From AP-15 sp963789025 (GTDB lineage Bacteria; Pseudomonadota; Alphaproteobacteria; ATCC43930; CGMCC-115725), in the NCBI GenBank assembly GCA_963789025.1, contig CAWBIT010000003.1, positions 186,001 to 250,000 of the forward strand: a DNA stretch of 64,000 nt. The letters run 5' to 3'. Within the stretch, counting starts at the first letter, position 1. Each line of letters starts with the position of its first letter. Under the pieces are notes generated by a model, which was given only the letters and a program-made list of their open reading frames with translations, did not search any database and was not told the origin of the DNA. Position numbers and translations under genes: made by a program. Of this stretch, positions 63,115 through 64,000 are shown piece by piece.

Positions 63115-63351
63115 ATGTTGAGGAAAGTTCTGGCCACGGGCGCTGTCTTGCTGTTCTCGACATCAGGCGCGATGGCGCAGATGGGACCGGGCGCACAGGC
63201 AGCCGTGCGAGCATGCAAACCCGATATCGCGCAGTTCTGCAGTGAGGTTGCGCCGGGCGGCGGCCGCATCAAGGCCTGTATGAAGGCGCACCTCCCGGAG
63301 CTTTCCGAGCCCTGCAAGGAAGCGCTCTTTCAAGCTTGGCTGCGAAAGTGA
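63115..63351 (+). CDS. Small secreted cysteine-rich-repeat protein (78 aa)
   Basis: A signal peptide (KVLATGAVLLFSTSGAMA-QM) is followed by AVRACKPDIAQFCSEVAPGG, GRIKACMKAHLPELSEPCKE: the C..DI..FC....G.G....C...H...LS..C pattern of the Cys-rich GLG1-type repeat. The four cysteines probably form two disulfides in the periplasm. GGAGG precedes the ATG. Confidence 0.8.
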   Translation: MLRKVLATGAVLLFSTSGAMAQMGPGAQAAVRACKPDIAQFCSEVAPGGGRIKACMKAHLPELSEPCKEALFQAWLRK

Positions 63352-63415
63352 CGCTACGTGGCAATCCCCAGCTGGCGGACTGGCGCAACCCTCCGAAGGA
63401 CGAAGGAGATCATCC

Positions 63416-64000
63416 GTGAGCCAGAACCATTTAACCCTGGCCTTTCCCTTAAAGACGCCATCGGACACCAAGGTTCTGACGGATCACCTTTCGCCGATGA
63501 TGCCCGCGCTGTTCGAGGCGGAAGATGCCGTCGGCACCGTCCACTACTCACGCTTCACAGTGCTGAGCGACAAGACCTTCCTTTTCGTTGCCGACTTTGA
63601 CGGCGAATTCGGTCAGCTGATGCTGAATCTGGCGAAGCTTGCTGGGCCGTTATTCGACACGATCTTTGGCCATGTTGACAAGCCGCCTCCCACTCCAGTG
63701 GCCGATAACGCTGAAGCGTTTGTCGAATGGGCCGCCGAGCACCTCCTCCATCCGCTCACCGTCTTTACAGCCTACTCGGGAGTGACCGCCAGGGAGATCA
63801 AGGCTCTGACCGCCGATGCGGCCGTCGAGGGCGCCATCCAGCAACTGCCGTTCCTGGTGATTCTGCCGACCAGATCTCGTCTCGCATTTATCGAGCTGCA
63901 GCTGCTCCTCAGGACCATGCATAGCAAGGTCCAGAGAGATCTGGCGGCCGTTGGCACCCCGCATTTCGCCCAATTCGTGTCGCTCGAGGACAACCAGGTG
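63416..64000 (+). CDS. Conserved protein of unknown function, 5' part
   Basis: The GTG start has GAAGGAG before it. The 195 residues in the window read SQNHLTLAFPLKTPSDTKVL, GTVHYSRFTVLSDKTFLFVA, DFDGEFGQLMLNLAKLAGPL and PHFAQFVSLEDNQV. The FxVL..K.L.F.ADFDGEF unit suggests a ferredoxin-like domain of the dimeric-barrel/Dyp-peroxidase type, possibly repeated. I recall such proteins, annotated only as hypothetical or peroxidase-like, in rhizobia. It continues beyond the window. Confidence 0.65.
   Translation, partial: MSQNHLTLAFPLKTPSDTKVLTDHLSPMMPALFEAEDAVGTVHYSRFTVLSDKTFLFVADFDGEFGQLMLNLAKLAGPLFDTIFGHVDKPPPTPVADNAEAFVEWAAEHLLHPLTVFTAYSGVTAREIKALTADAAVEGAIQQLPFLVILPTRSRLAFIELQLLLRTMHSKVQRDLAAVGTPHFAQFVSLEDNQV

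Overview
The window is G+C-rich DNA from an alphaproteobacterium, most likely of the Hyphomicrobiales (Bradyrhizobium/Rhodopseudomonas relatives). The evidence is a CIRCE-controlled groESL operon, CsbD, PRC-barrel and glycine-zipper stress proteins, a DUF2076 gene, and rhizobial-type dispersed palindromes and IS families (IS110, IS256, IS630). No plasmid or phage backbone is visible. It reads as a chromosomal accessory/stress region with heavy mobile-element traffic and many broken genes.

Layout. 1-1433: an MFS transporter (partial), a YmdB-type phosphoesterase and, just upstream of it, a well-supported 6S RNA. 1713-3833: decayed mobile DNA (copy A of the recombinase element, a RepB remnant and a dispersed palindrome). 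3861-12098: truncated ABC exporter and glycosyltransferase genes joined head to head, a broken ABC-2-type exporter and a secreted beta-propeller protein. 12318-15209: a long palindrome, an IS110 remnant and an IS630 copy. Both transposase genes here are frameshifted by a near-identical 23-25 bp palindrome. 15592-18133: an MlaC/HpnM-like protein and two TetR regulators with visible operators. 18261-21595: copy B of a three-gene element (DUF3489, DUF2924, large serine recombinase) bordered by a tRNA 3'-end-like sequence. 21867-27842: small proteins, groESL and a frameshifted DUF2076 gene. 28117-29518: an intact IS256 copy with a 9-bp target duplication, inserted in a small gene.

30194-56622 is the most coherent part, a stress/envelope island. 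It holds a Crp-type regulator, a giant one-chain signalling protein (CheB-CheR-PAS-PAS-kinase-receiver-receiver-LuxR HTH), Hsp20, an ECF sigma factor, CsbD (two copies) and PRC-barrel proteins. It also holds many small secreted or one-helix membrane proteins, an AI-2E-family permease, a slipin, an MFS carrier, a HlyIII-like protein, a Spy/CpxP-like protein, a VIT-type transporter and an MgtA-like ATPase. Six copies of a motif resembling AGTAGTTTCCGAATCTACC precede genes here, four of them 69-81 bp before the start codon and one before the sigma factor gene. This suggests a local regulon.

56671-62590 is again mobile: two inward-facing IS630 ends enclose a truncated TenA gene and copy C of the recombinase element, with a broken AraC gene outside. 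62627-64000 has two small secreted proteins and the start of a larger conserved protein.

All functional calls rest on reading the sequence and on recalled family features; no search was run.
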